Origin: a virus
IMG/VR virus record: IMGVR_UViG_3300033141_002258
Location: 1 to 38,408 of that record
Length of the DNA: 38,408 nt
Strand: one strand, 5' to 3'
Numbering within the stretch: position 1 is the first letter of the stretch; each line of letters starts with the position of its first letter. Under the pieces are notes generated by a model. That model was given only the letters and a program-made list of their open reading frames with translations, had not been told where the DNA came from and made no database searches. The position numbers and the translations under genes are program-made. Positions 22,812 through 31,245 of the stretch are shown here, piece by piece.

Positions 22812-24275
22812 ATGTCAAATGATACACTCGCAAAATATTTAAAAGAAACAGGAAGTCCATATAAGTCGCAATTTGAAACTCTTACTTCTAAAGATTTAAG
22901 CGGGACTTCTTTTAATCCCGATTTTAGTCAAGCCCCAGTCAATAATGTGGATACTTCCCAAGTCCCAGTCAACTTGTCTTCAGTAGAACAGACCCTTAAA
23001 TCAATTACGGAACAGACCCAGCTTCTTATGGGCAGGGTAGCGGAAGAGGGAATTACTACGCCAGAGGGTCAACCTGTAGTAGCCCCTGTAAGCGATTATA
23101 AGCCAGTTATTAGCCCCACAGAGCCGATTACAGCCCCAACAGGTATTAAACCACCCAAACCAAGCATATTAGACAAAATACTGGGTAGGAAAAAGAAAGT
23201 TGAAACAAAGATAGCGGAAGCACCCCAACCCCCTACTTTTCAGGAAGCATTGAAAGAAGCGGCAGCAGCTTTTGGTATGACCCCAGAGGATTTCCAACAA
23301 CTTGGTGATTTATCCGCCCAAATTGGAACTATAAATACACAGATAGCCGAGCTTGACACAAGAGAACAACAGGCATTATTTAACATTGAAGCCAGACCTG
23401 GAATTGGTGTAGAGTTTATGGGCAAAGAACAGAAGAGGATTTCCAGAGAATATGCTATCAAAAGAGCCGACTTATCAGCTAAAGCTAATGCTTTACAAAG
23501 TCAAGCAGAAATGATTAGAGGAAACTACGCTATGGCTAAAAATCTGGCTAATGAATATATTAAAAATATTACTTATCAAAGACAACAAAAAATAGATGAT
23601 TTGAAATGGAGTTTTGATATTTACCAAGATATTTTAATGGAAATGAAGAAAGACGAAAGAGATGATTGGAACGCCTTATTAAAGCAATATGAAACAGAAC
23701 AAAAAGCTGAAGAAAAAGAACTGGGAAAAATAAGGGATATGATGACAAACCCAGACACCGCAGGAGCTTTCGCTGGGATACCCAACCCTATGGAATTATC
23801 TATTGATGAAGCCACAAGATTGGTTAGTGAATATATTAGAACACGACCTCCAAAAGAAAAAGAATATGCTCCGCTTGAAATTGAGAGAGAATGGGAATTA
23901 GCTGGTGGCGAATCATTTATGCCATTTAAAGATTATTTAGCAGTAAGGAGAGATATTGATATACCAAGAGCTTGGAGTGATTCAGAAATAGAATCTGCTG
24001 TTAAAAAAATGGAAGCAGATGATTTGCCTTACGAAGAAGCGTTAAGAGAATTTGCGATAGACCCAACGGTTCAAAACCAAGAAAGAGCAAGAGAAATTGT
24101 TAATAGAATATACGGAGTAAGCGAAGAAGTTACTCCAACGCTACCGTCGTTACCAGGAATTACAAGACCTCCAGGAAGATTACCAGTAGGAGGAACAGGA
24201 GAAAAAAGAGGAGTTCTTGAAGAAAGAGGAATTATCCCTTTCAGTGAATTAGAAACATTACCTTTGTTTGAATAA
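22812..24275 (+). CDS. Large virion-associated protein, Pro-rich and coiled-coil (487 aa)
   Basis: Residues 1-45 are polar and low complexity. Residues about 95-145 are Pro-rich linkers (PTEPITAPTGIKPPKPS). Residues 155-300 form long helices (REQQALFNIEARPGIGVEFMGKEQKRISREYAIKRADLSAKANALQSQAEM). The C-terminus is again Pro- and Gly-rich. Next to the 918-aa protein it is probably an internal or ejected virion protein in place of a tape measure. No catalytic motif is seen. Confidence 0.55.
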   Translation: MSNDTLAKYLKETGSPYKSQFETLTSKDLSGTSFNPDFSQAPVNNVDTSQVPVNLSSVEQTLKSITEQTQLLMGRVAEEGITTPEGQPVVAPVSDYKPVISPTEPITAPTGIKPPKPSILDKILGRKKKVETKIAEAPQPPTFQEALKEAAAAFGMTPEDFQQLGDLSAQIGTINTQIAELDTREQQALFNIEARPGIGVEFMGKEQKRISREYAIKRADLSAKANALQSQAEMIRGNYAMAKNLANEYIKNITYQRQQKIDDLKWSFDIYQDILMEMKKDERDDWNALLKQYETEQKAEEKELGKIRDMMTNPDTAGAFAGIPNPMELSIDEATRLVSEYIRTRPPKEKEYAPLEIEREWELAGGESFMPFKDYLAVRRDIDIPRAWSDSEIESAVKKMEADDLPYEEALREFAIDPTVQNQERAREIVNRIYGVSEEVTPTLPSLPGITRPPGRLPVGGTGEKRGVLEERGIIPFSELETLPLFE

Positions 24276-24277
24276 TT

Positions 24278-27034
24278 ATGCCAGCTTCAGATTACTTAAA
24301 ACCATCATTAGGAACGAGAGGAGCCAGTGCTTATCTTGGAAAAAGAGAACCAGAAGAACCAGAGAAGTTGTTAGAACAATATGGATACCAAGTTCCAAAG
24401 GAAAAGGGTTGGTCTTTGCTTGGCAAGAAGTTTGTCAATGTTTTAGGTGGAGTGCTGAATGTATTACGAAGTGGAGAATATGCTATTGGTGGTATGTTAG
24501 CTGGTAAATCGCCTATTACAGGGATTAGAGAGAAGATAAGCCCGTCTGAAGTGTTGTTTCAAGATAGAGAAGAAGACCGAAAACTATGGTCGCAGAAGGG
24601 ATTAGCCGCTTTGTCTGTTGATATATTGTTAGACCCAATTACTTATCTTACTTTTGGAGCAGGTGGAGCTATGAAATTATCAACCAAAGGAGGACAAGTT
24701 CTTATAAATAAATCGGGGAGAAAGCTGATGAGAACTATGATAAATAAGGGAGTTTCAGAAGCGGCAGCAAGGAGAACTATGGCGAGGGTTATTCAAGAGG
24801 GCGGAGAAAGTGCGGCTAAAAAATACATAGGAAAAGAAGGATTAAAGTTTATGGGTCAGGTTTTTATCCCATTAGAGGGATTTCAAAAAGCAGGCAAGGT
24901 GGCGAATATGATACCAGGTGCTGGAGCTGTTAATAAAGTAGGCAGAGGATTTGCCAGAGCATTTAAGCCATTTTCTGAAATAGATATGATGACAGCTAAA
25001 ATTGGCGGCAAAGGGACTTATGTAGATAATTTGTATAAGCCATACGACAGAGAAACCCAAGCAGAGATATTCAAGAGCATAGACGAAATTAAAAAGATTT
25101 CTAAAAATAGCTGGGATACTTATAAAAAAGATATAGGTTCTGATTTGGCTTATGCTGTGGAAAAAGGTGAATTAACTGGGGATAACTTTATAGATACAAT
25201 AACAAAAGCATATCAAAGAGATGCCAAATCAATGCTTGATATAGAATGGGGTTTGGGTAAAAAGATAGGAAAAATAGATAATTATTTAAGGCATTATTTG
25301 AGCAAAGAAGGAAGACAATGGATGGACAAAGGGAATAATTTTAGTTCTGCTTTGCCTAAACCATTAAAGGCTAAATTAGAGGCGGCTAAACCAAGAAAAA
25401 TAGAAGGAACTATTAAAGAAATAAACGAGCATTTTCAATCTAAATATGGAGTTAAAAACTTCTTTGAACCCGACTTCTTTAAAGCGTGGGCTATTAGAAA
25501 AGCAGAGCATATTAAGTTTGTAAATACGCATAAGTTTGTAGAACAAACAAAAGCCAGATTAGGAGTTAGATTAGATAAAGCCAAAATTACAATAGTAGAC
25601 GGGATTAAGCTGGTTGAACCCACTAATCCGCAATTAAAAGGCTGGTTATTGCCGCAACCTATTGTTAAACATTTAGACGATACTTTGAAAATGCTAACGC
25701 AAGAAGATACAATGAAAGGATTTGTGGGTTTTTATGATAAGGCATTAAGTATTTGGAAGGGACACGTAACTGGTTGGCATCCTGCTTTTCATACCAGAAA
25801 CTTTATCGGGGGTTCTTTTAATAATTGGTTAGCTGGGGTTAAGGCAGTTGACAATACTGATACTTGGAAGATATTGTTGGGTTCTGATGATGTTATCAAA
25901 ACCCAAATAGGAACAGAATATACTGGAAAACAGATATTGGATTTAGCAGATAGATTTGGAGTAAGAGGACAGCCAGGTATGATAGATGTTTATAGGCAGG
26001 TAAATCAAGCAATAGAAGAAATAACAGCCCGTAATATTAAGAAGGCGGCTATTAAGACAAGCAACGCCCCAAGATTTGTTATGGAGTTTGTTGAAGATAA
26101 ACTACGGCTTCCACTTTTTATTAATAGGCTTAAAAAAGGATATAGCCCAGCCGAAGCGGCTAAAGATGTATTTAAGTTTCATTTTGATTATGTTCCAACC
26201 ACAGGACTAACTGATTTTGAACGGCTTTATATGAGAAGGCTTATTCCTTTTTATGTTTGGACACGAAACAATATCCCACTTCAAATGGAACAGATGATGA
26301 AACAGCCAGGCAAATACGCCAACCTTGAAAAGTTAAGGCAATCTATGTTTGGTAAAAAAGAGATGGAGGAGTTTCAATATCTGCCCGATTGGATGAAAGA
26401 AATGTTTATTGCCCCGCTACCCTGGAAAGATGAAGCTGGTAAGACATTGTGGGCTCAACTTGATTTACCACTTGAAGATATTAACAAACTACCTATAAGT
26501 TCATCTGGTATCAGAGAGATAGCATCTATGTTGACCCCGTTTTTGAAGTTTCCCATTGAAAGATATATGAACCGCAACTTTTATTTTGGCGGAGATATGT
26601 GGAATCCAGAATTACCAAGAGAGATGCAAACCCGTAAAACAACAGAAGCCCTTAAAGTGCTTCCTAATCCTATAAAAAAATACCTCAACTTTCGTGAGGT
26701 AAAATACAGGGATTGGCGGTATCCAGATGAGAAGCGGTTTATTAAAAGATATGAAATAGATGCCAGAAAACTACACATAATACAAACGCTTATTGGCAGA
26801 TACTATTCTACTTTGAAAGGAGTGTTTGATGAAGATATACCAAATGAATGGAAAGTATCAAGATTTGTTGGCGGTGTTCCAGTAAGAAGTTTTGATATTA
26901 AAGAAGAAGCTGACAGAAGAGAAGCGGAACAAGAAAGGCAAACCCAAGAAATGATGAAATGGCTTAAACAACACAACATTATTCCCTATAAAAAAACAAA
27001 AAAAACAGGAGCAAGCAAGTATCTTCAGAAGTGA
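24278..27034 (+). CDS. Large internal/ejection protein (918 aa)
   Basis: The largest gene in the window. The central sequence TGWHPAFHTRNFIGGSFNNWLAG (about residues 490-512) and LPLFINRLKKGYSPAEAAKDVFKFHFDYVPTTGLTDFERLYMRRLIPFYVWTRNNIPLQMEQMM are patterns shared by big internal virion proteins of short-tailed phages, often called polyvalent or internal core proteins. Ala- and Gly-rich amphipathic stretches near the N-terminus (GAGGAMKLS and on) could insert in membranes. The job is probably to line the ejection channel. The C-terminus is charged and ends in a basic tail (KKTKKTGASKYLQK). Confidence 0.65.
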   Translation: MPASDYLKPSLGTRGASAYLGKREPEEPEKLLEQYGYQVPKEKGWSLLGKKFVNVLGGVLNVLRSGEYAIGGMLAGKSPITGIREKISPSEVLFQDREEDRKLWSQKGLAALSVDILLDPITYLTFGAGGAMKLSTKGGQVLINKSGRKLMRTMINKGVSEAAARRTMARVIQEGGESAAKKYIGKEGLKFMGQVFIPLEGFQKAGKVANMIPGAGAVNKVGRGFARAFKPFSEIDMMTAKIGGKGTYVDNLYKPYDRETQAEIFKSIDEIKKISKNSWDTYKKDIGSDLAYAVEKGELTGDNFIDTITKAYQRDAKSMLDIEWGLGKKIGKIDNYLRHYLSKEGRQWMDKGNNFSSALPKPLKAKLEAAKPRKIEGTIKEINEHFQSKYGVKNFFEPDFFKAWAIRKAEHIKFVNTHKFVEQTKARLGVRLDKAKITIVDGIKLVEPTNPQLKGWLLPQPIVKHLDDTLKMLTQEDTMKGFVGFYDKALSIWKGHVTGWHPAFHTRNFIGGSFNNWLAGVKAVDNTDTWKILLGSDDVIKTQIGTEYTGKQILDLADRFGVRGQPGMIDVYRQVNQAIEEITARNIKKAAIKTSNAPRFVMEFVEDKLRLPLFINRLKKGYSPAEAAKDVFKFHFDYVPTTGLTDFERLYMRRLIPFYVWTRNNIPLQMEQMMKQPGKYANLEKLRQSMFGKKEMEEFQYLPDWMKEMFIAPLPWKDEAGKTLWAQLDLPLEDINKLPISSSGIREIASMLTPFLKFPIERYMNRNFYFGGDMWNPELPREMQTRKTTEALKVLPNPIKKYLNFREVKYRDWRYPDEKRFIKRYEIDARKLHIIQTLIGRYYSTLKGVFDEDIPNEWKVSRFVGGVPVRSFDIKEEADRREAEQERQTQEMMKWLKQHNIIPYKKTKKTGASKYLQK

Positions 27035-27174
27035 GGGTAATCAGAACTTGCTGGATAATCTGTTCTTGGACTTGAATGAAGCCAATCAGAATATCCGAAT
27101 ATAGCGCTGGATAAAACCCAAATAATAAATCCGATTATTAAGAAGAATACTATTTTGTTAATTATTTCTTTCAT
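27025..27174 (-). CDS. Single-pass membrane protein (49 aa)
   Basis: On the minus strand, a 49-residue frame MKEIINKIVFFLIIGFIIW... has one hydrophobic helix (residues about 7-25) and a polar C-terminal tail rich in Ser, Pro and Tyr. It overlaps the end of the 918-aa gene by ten bases in the opposite direction and its start overlaps the gene upstream on the same strand. It is the last gene of the leftward replication operon. Function is unknown. Confidence 0.5.
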   Translation of the reverse strand: MKEIINKIVFFLIIGFIIWVLSSAIFGYSDWLHSSPRTDYPASSDYPHF

Positions 27175-27359
27175 AATTCATAAACGATTATACAATTATC
27201 AACCTTTACTAAATCAAAGACAGCCAGTTTTTGTTCTTTATAACAGGGTTCAAAGTTTATTTCAGCCGTTTTTTCGTGATAAACCTTTGGCGGACTGAAA
27301 AACACTATAATATATATCATTGCTATTGCTATTGTTCCTGTAATGTATGCTAATTTCAT
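27171..27359 (-). CDS. Single-pass membrane protein (62 aa)
   Basis: A 62-residue product with a hydrophobic N-terminal segment (residues 3-22, LAYITGTIAIAMIYIIVFF) that could be a signal anchor, followed by a soluble, mildly acidic part with one Cys. It is co-translated with its neighbours (four-base overlaps on both sides). It lies downstream of the HTH initiator in the leftward operon. No family is recognised. Confidence 0.5.
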   Translation of the reverse strand: MKLAYITGTIAIAMIYIIVFFSPPKVYHEKTAEINFEPCYKEQKLAVFDLVKVDNCIIVYEL

Positions 27360-27646
27360 TTTTTATTAAGTTTAAGATATAATTTAGCTACTGCTTCAGT
27401 TGGGTTTTTAGCTTCAGTTATCCATTTTTCCCAATCCATACATCCTTTTTCATAATAAAGATTACATACCCATTTGTCTTTTATTTTATAAAGATTTATA
27501 AACTCATCCCCCAATTCCTCTATCAATTCTTCAAGATTTGGACAATAAGCTGTATCTTTTCCCTCACCTCTGTAATTTATACAATCACTTCTTAGTTCTT
27601 GAGGATAACCTGCTTCTTTTAATTGTTTTGCTAATTTATATTTCAT
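27356..27646 (-). CDS. Conserved phage hypothetical protein (96 aa)
   Basis: The pattern LAKQLKEAGYPQE..., PNLEELIEELGDEFINLYK, and the C-terminal NPTEAVAKLYLKLNK is widely seen in small phage proteins of unknown function encoded among replication and early genes. It has four Cys residues but no clear zinc motif. The gene follows the candidate origin in the leftward operon, and the 268-nt gap before it holds the iterons described separately. Confidence 0.6.
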   Translation of the reverse strand: MKYKLAKQLKEAGYPQELRSDCINYRGEGKDTAYCPNLEELIEELGDEFINLYKIKDKWVCNLYYEKGCMDWEKWITEAKNPTEAVAKLYLKLNKK

Positions 27647-27720
27647 AATCTTGCCCGATTTTTAAAACTTTGTTAATAGTTAAGCGTGTTCCTTTAAAGA
27701 TAGTTTTATTTTCTTATAAA

Positions 27721-27915
27721 CCACCGAATAGTTAGTTGAAAATAGTTAGTTAATAGTTTTTAATGGAAAATCTTTAGATTTTCTATATATATACTCTTAG
27801 TATATATATATTACTTAGTATTGTTATATACCTTAGTATTGTTAGTTGGACTATTAGACCACTACCCCCCCGACTAATAGACCACTACCCGTAGTGGACT
27901 ATTAGACCACTACCC
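27721..27915. other. Candidate replication origin: iterons and AT-rich region
   Basis: Right after the HTH initiator gene come three iteron-like 18-mers (ACTATTAGACCACTACCC at 27850-27867 and 27898-27915, with one change, ACTAATAG, at 27873-27890) and a palindrome CCACTAC-cc-GTAGTGG (27882-27897). Next to them lie CTTAGTATTGTTA twice (27814-27826, 27832-27844), a 12-bp AT palindrome (27784-27795 with 27799-27810), a GAAAATCT/AGATTTTC hairpin (27766-27783) and AATAGTTAGTT twice (27727-27737, 27741-27751). Iterons, an AT-rich stretch and an initiator gene side by side match plasmid-like theta origins. Confidence 0.65.
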
Positions 27916-28310
27916 TATGGTTTGACGGGAAAAGATTTAATAGATTTATAGTTCTTGCCCTGATTAGACCAATTTTTTACTGGCAACCATTTTTCTTTAG
28001 GTAAGAGGGTATAAACATTACTTCCCCGACCCTTACTCGTTCTGGTTCTTATTTCAACTTTAACAATATTATACTTTTTTAGCTTCTCTACCCCTCTACT
28101 TACTGATTTTTCACTAATTCCTAATTCAGTTGCCAAATGTTTAAGAGAAGGAAAGCACTTGCCCTCTTTTTCGTGGCGACACAAAGCGTGATAAACTACT
28201 TGACCTTGCCAACCAACATATTTAGCATATCCGTTTAAAAACTCTTTATCAGACCAATAAAAATTAGTAGTTCGTTTATCTATTATTCTAATCAACTGCT
28301 CTTGTTTCAT
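27915..28310 (-). CDS. Replication-initiator-like HTH protein (131 aa)
   Basis: The central region HALCRHEKEGKCFPSLKHLATELGISEKSVSRGVEKLKKYNIVKVE is the HTH_36 winged-helix pattern found in phage and plasmid replication initiators and in DnaD-like helicase loaders. Residues before it (NFYWSDKEFLNGYAKYVGWQGQVVYH) are typical of such proteins' N-terminal segment. The chosen start is ATG at 28310; an upstream TTG lies within a stem-loop. The gene follows a DnaA-box promoter and its last bases touch the iterons, so binding of the iterons is the obvious role. A transcription regulator is the alternative. Confidence 0.7.
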   Translation of the reverse strand: MKQEQLIRIIDKRTTNFYWSDKEFLNGYAKYVGWQGQVVYHALCRHEKEGKCFPSLKHLATELGISEKSVSRGVEKLKKYNIVKVEIRTRTSKGRGSNVYTLLPKEKWLPVKNWSNQGKNYKSIKSFPVKP

Positions 28311-28318
28311 ATAATTAA

Positions 28319-28371
28319 AACCCGCCCTCTTCTCCAAAGGCGGGTTAAAAAACTAACACTATAGAGAAGAG
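28319..28371 (-). promoter_or_regulatory. Leader with crossing stems before the initiator gene
   Basis: On the minus strand CTCTTCTC (28371-28364) pairs with GAGAAGAG (28334-28327), and AACCCGCC (28346-28339) with GGCGGGTT (28326-28319), followed by TTTT and then the ATG. The segments are ordered 1-2-1'-2', with 1' touching 2', so both stems cannot easily form together. This is the layout of a terminator/antiterminator or translational switch. Confidence 0.55.
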
Positions 28372-28388
28372 AATTGCTTTATTAAATA

Positions 28389-28416
28389 ATCATACCAAAC
28401 CCACAAAGTATGTCAA
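28389..28416 (-). promoter_or_regulatory. Sigma70-type promoter, leftward (initiator operon)
   Basis: Read leftward: TTGACA (28416-28411), a 16-bp spacer and TATGAT (28394-28389). It starts the initiator-like operon, with the transcript beginning near 28382. Confidence 0.75.
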
Positions 28417-28428
28417 TAGGCAACAAGC

Positions 28429-28437
28429 TGTGGATAA
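28429..28437 (-). promoter_or_regulatory. DnaA box, copy 3
   Basis: A perfect DnaA box, TTATCCACA on the minus strand, 12 bp upstream of the leftward -35. It also covers the -35 region of the rightward promoter at 28453, so bound DnaA could affect both directions. Confidence 0.75.
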
Positions 28438-28452
28438 CTAATTATCAAATAA

Positions 28453-28461
28453 TGTTATAAT
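28453..28461 (+). promoter_or_regulatory. Extended -10 promoter, rightward, leaderless
   Basis: TGTTATAAT is a perfect extended -10 (TGnTATAAT). No good -35 is seen; the DnaA box lies there instead. The predicted start of transcription falls on or next to the ATG at 28468, so the fibre mRNA would be leaderless. Confidence 0.6.
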
Positions 28462-28467
28462 AAACTA

Positions 28468-29331
28468 ATGATAATAAAAGAATACCGCAAAATAAAACTA
28501 ATAATAAATAAGGCATTAAAAGAACTTGAAAAAAAAGCTATTGAAAATGGAACAATAGTTTCTGATGATTATGAGGAAGGGGTTTTAGAATTAAAAAGAA
28601 TTATTGTAGAAAAAGCGGGATTTAGTTTTGATGATTATCTTGAATTAGAAGAAATGGATAAGGGACTTGACAAAATAGAAGTAAATAAATCTTTAAAAGA
28701 ACTTAAAAAGAATTATAAAGAAATACCAACCAAAAATGATATTTATAATATAGCCAAAAAAGCGGTTAAAGATAACAAACAACCCCCAAAAATAATTAAC
28801 AAAGTAGTAAAAGAAATAATAATAAAACAACCCCAGATAATTGAAAAGACCAAGATAGATAAAAAAGCATTGATAAGTTTAGAAAAAGACCTTACTTATT
28901 TACAAGAAAACTTTTTAGAATATATTGAAAAATCGGGGGCTGAAATTAACAAAGTAAAAAAACAAGTATCAAATAATGTATTGAACAAAGATGTATCAAT
29001 GGAAAAGAAAGAAAATCTTTTAAGATGGAAACAAACAAATGATAAAATAGCTCTTATTAGACAAACAATATCACGAATGACTTGGGGGCTTGATGAAAAT
29101 ATTAAAAAAGTAAATGCTAATCTATCTAATTTAATTTTAGAAATAGATTTAAGTTCCCAATTAGACGGGTCAGAAACGGAGTTTTCTCTCGGCAGGGTGG
29201 TCAAAGGAATAATCCTTGCTAATCTTAACGGGACAATAGTTTCGCATACTCTTAATTCATCAAAAGATAAAATAACACTTTCTTTTTCTCCCGATAACGG
29301 GGAGGAATTAAAAGTAATAACAATAATATGA
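28468..29331 (+). CDS. Coiled-coil virion protein, possible fibre base (287 aa)
   Basis: Residues 1-220 are highly charged helical sequence with heptad-like repeats (INKALKELEKKAIENG, KNYKEIPTKNDIYNIAKKAVKDNKQPPKI). The C-terminal 60 residues are a small beta domain (EFSLGRVVKGIILANLNGTIVSHTLNSSKDKITLSFSPDNG). This head-to-tip layout is common for phage fibre or spike subunits. It is the first gene of the operon that continues with the tail fibre, holin candidates and endolysin, and its stop overlaps the next start. Confidence 0.5.
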   Translation: MIIKEYRKIKLIINKALKELEKKAIENGTIVSDDYEEGVLELKRIIVEKAGFSFDDYLELEEMDKGLDKIEVNKSLKELKKNYKEIPTKNDIYNIAKKAVKDNKQPPKIINKVVKEIIIKQPQIIEKTKIDKKALISLEKDLTYLQENFLEYIEKSGAEINKVKKQVSNNVLNKDVSMEKKENLLRWKQTNDKIALIRQTISRMTWGLDENIKKVNANLSNLILEIDLSSQLDGSETEFSLGRVVKGIILANLNGTIVSHTLNSSKDKITLSFSPDNGEELKVITII

Positions 29332-30971
29332 TAAAATCAATTCAAAAAATATTAGGAATAACAATAGTAGCTATTTTAATAGCGGGTTCTGTTAATGCTT
29401 ACATAAGCCAATATTGGAAAACAGTTGATGATTTAATTCCCAGAACAGACAAAGCGGTTAATATAGGAAATGCTACTAAAAGAGTAAATGAAATATGGAC
29501 TGATGACGCAATTATAACTGATAGTGCTTCAATAGGGCATACCCTTAAAATCGCCTCTGGCTCAATAACAGACAGCACAGGAGATATTAGCTTTGGAGAT
29601 GAGAATATAGATACCACAGGCAGTATCCATATAGACAGCGATAGCTCAACTTTAATACTCGGTGATGACGCAACCGACTACACAATTGGTTGGGACGGCT
29701 CTGACGCGGTTCATACTATAACCGCAGGGGACTTTGTATTTACGGGAGGGAGTGTTGGCATTGGTATGACTGACCCCGACGCATTAGTGGAAATCAAAGG
29801 CACAGGCAGAGTTTTCAGCATTAAAGACGGTAGTGATGATAGTGAATTAATGTATATAGACCAATCCGAAACCTATTCCATTATATTCAACGATAAAGTA
29901 ATAATGAAAGATAGTTTTAAATCAGAGGCGGGCGGAACTTCTTATTATCAAGGAAATAGAATTGATAGTTATGCGGGTTTCTTTAATATAGAGTCCCATA
30001 GTGGCCCTATGAGTTTTATAACTCATTTGGCTGATGACCCTCTTAAGTTTAAAACAAAGTTAGCTTCTGATATAATCTTTTTCACTAATGATAATGAAAG
30101 AATGAAGATAACCTCAGCGGGATATGTCGGCATTGGAGACACCTCACCTGATTCAATGTTAGAAGTAGTATCTGCGGGAGACGATTACTTTATGATATCT
30201 TCCCACCACACAGAGGATGGAAACATCTTAATAGTAGATAGTTCAGGAGATATGATTCTTGGAAATGGAGATTTGTTTGTAAGAAGTGATAACAATATAT
30301 ACCTTGGAACAGACAATGATGCCTCAATAACTTATGATGACACAGATTTATGGATTGACACAGACGAGGTGGGAACAGGAAGTTTGAAGATAGGAGATGC
30401 CACCAATTATATGGAAGTAAAAACAGACGGGGAATTAAGATTACACGGAACAGCCAGAGTAAAAAGACATTTGTATATTTGGTCGCCCGCTCTTCAGAAA
30501 AAAGGAAACGCAGACCCTGACGCAGGCTGGGAAGGATTATTCGCCACATATGATTTTGATAAAACAATAGAACAAGAACTATATTACACAATGAATGTTC
30601 CTTATAGATGGGACAACACCACCGATATTAACTTTAATATTTTATGGGAACACGAAACCAATCAGGCAGACGCAGACAAAAAGGTTGTCTGGGGAATTGA
30701 ATATATGGCAATAGCGGAAGGCGAAGTATTAGACGGAGCAACTTCAACCACAACAGAAGCGTCTGCTGGAAGCCACAATGTTGACGCTGGAAAAAGAGTT
30801 GACACGATATTCACAACGGGCATTCCTTCAAGCGGATTAGCTCCCCACGGCCAAGCGGGTTTAAGGATTTATAGGGATGCTGATAGCGGAGATGACGATT
30901 TAGATGAAGATGTAAAAATGATAGGAGTTCACATAGAGTTTACACAAAATAAATTAGGCAAAGAATTATGA
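29328..30971 (+). CDS. Tail fibre protein with N-terminal hydrophobic segment (547 aa)
   Basis: From about residue 40 the sequence consists of repeated beta strands typical of phage fibres: VNIGNATKRVNEIWTDD, SIGHTLKIASGSITDSTG, DISFGDENIDTTGSIHID, VGIGMTDPDALVEIKG, YVGIGDTSPDSMLEVVS. The C-terminal 150 residues (KRHLYIWSPALQKKG and on) form a separate, likely globular, tip. The first 25 residues (IQKILGITIVAILIAGSVNA) look like a signal peptide or membrane anchor, which is unusual for a tail fibre. It could be secreted, anchored, or an alternative start could remove the segment. Confidence 0.7.
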   Translation: MIKSIQKILGITIVAILIAGSVNAYISQYWKTVDDLIPRTDKAVNIGNATKRVNEIWTDDAIITDSASIGHTLKIASGSITDSTGDISFGDENIDTTGSIHIDSDSSTLILGDDATDYTIGWDGSDAVHTITAGDFVFTGGSVGIGMTDPDALVEIKGTGRVFSIKDGSDDSELMYIDQSETYSIIFNDKVIMKDSFKSEAGGTSYYQGNRIDSYAGFFNIESHSGPMSFITHLADDPLKFKTKLASDIIFFTNDNERMKITSAGYVGIGDTSPDSMLEVVSAGDDYFMISSHHTEDGNILIVDSSGDMILGNGDLFVRSDNNIYLGTDNDASITYDDTDLWIDTDEVGTGSLKIGDATNYMEVKTDGELRLHGTARVKRHLYIWSPALQKKGNADPDAGWEGLFATYDFDKTIEQELYYTMNVPYRWDNTTDINFNILWEHETNQADADKKVVWGIEYMAIAEGEVLDGATSTTTEASAGSHNVDAGKRVDTIFTTGIPSSGLAPHGQAGLRIYRDADSGDDDLDEDVKMIGVHIEFTQNKLGKEL

Positions 30972-31174
30972 GATACTTGACAATACTAATAACATCAGTC
31001 CTTGTTATATCAGCTATCGCTTTTTATGTCGGTTTTAAAAAAGGCGAAGCAGAAGGACTGAACAGGTTAATCAATAATATAATAACTAATAATATCCTCT
31101 ATCAGCTTGAAACCACAGGAGAAGTTAGATTAAAAGCTAATAACGGGGTCTTATACTTAGTTCCCAAACAATGA
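30968..31174 (+). CDS. Membrane-anchored small protein (68 aa)
   Basis: One hydrophobic segment at residues 4-22 (LTILITSVLVISAIAFYVG) followed by a basic and polar domain (EAEGLNRLINNIITNN, LKANNGVLYLVPKQ). The layout fits a type II membrane protein or a spanin/holin-like lysis component. It overlaps the fibre gene by four bases. Its place before the holin candidate and endolysin supports a lysis role, weakly. Confidence 0.5.
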   Translation: MRYLTILITSVLVISAIAFYVGFKKGEAEGLNRLINNIITNNILYQLETTGEVRLKANNGVLYLVPKQ

Positions 31175-31245
31175 ATTATTTAGAAAAAGCGGATAAAAAA
31201 ATAGTAAAAGTAGCAGAAAATAATGTGGAAGTTAGAAGGGTTTAA
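31171..31245 (+). CDS. Very short ORF (24 aa)
   Basis: A 24-residue basic frame (MNYLEKADKKIVKVAENN and on) whose start overlaps the stop of the 68-aa gene in an ATGA arrangement. Downstream it overlaps the 55-aa frame at 31223. The coupling is suggestive, but the size makes this uncertain. Confidence 0.3.
   Translation: MNYLEKADKKIVKVAENNVEVRRV

Noticed and set aside
24268-24507. 79-aa frame inside the 918-aa gene
   Set aside because: It is an out-of-frame shadow of the large internal protein with no independent support.
27850-27915. CRISPR array
   Set aside because: There are only three 18-bp copies with spacers of about 5-7 bp, so iterons fit and a CRISPR array does not.
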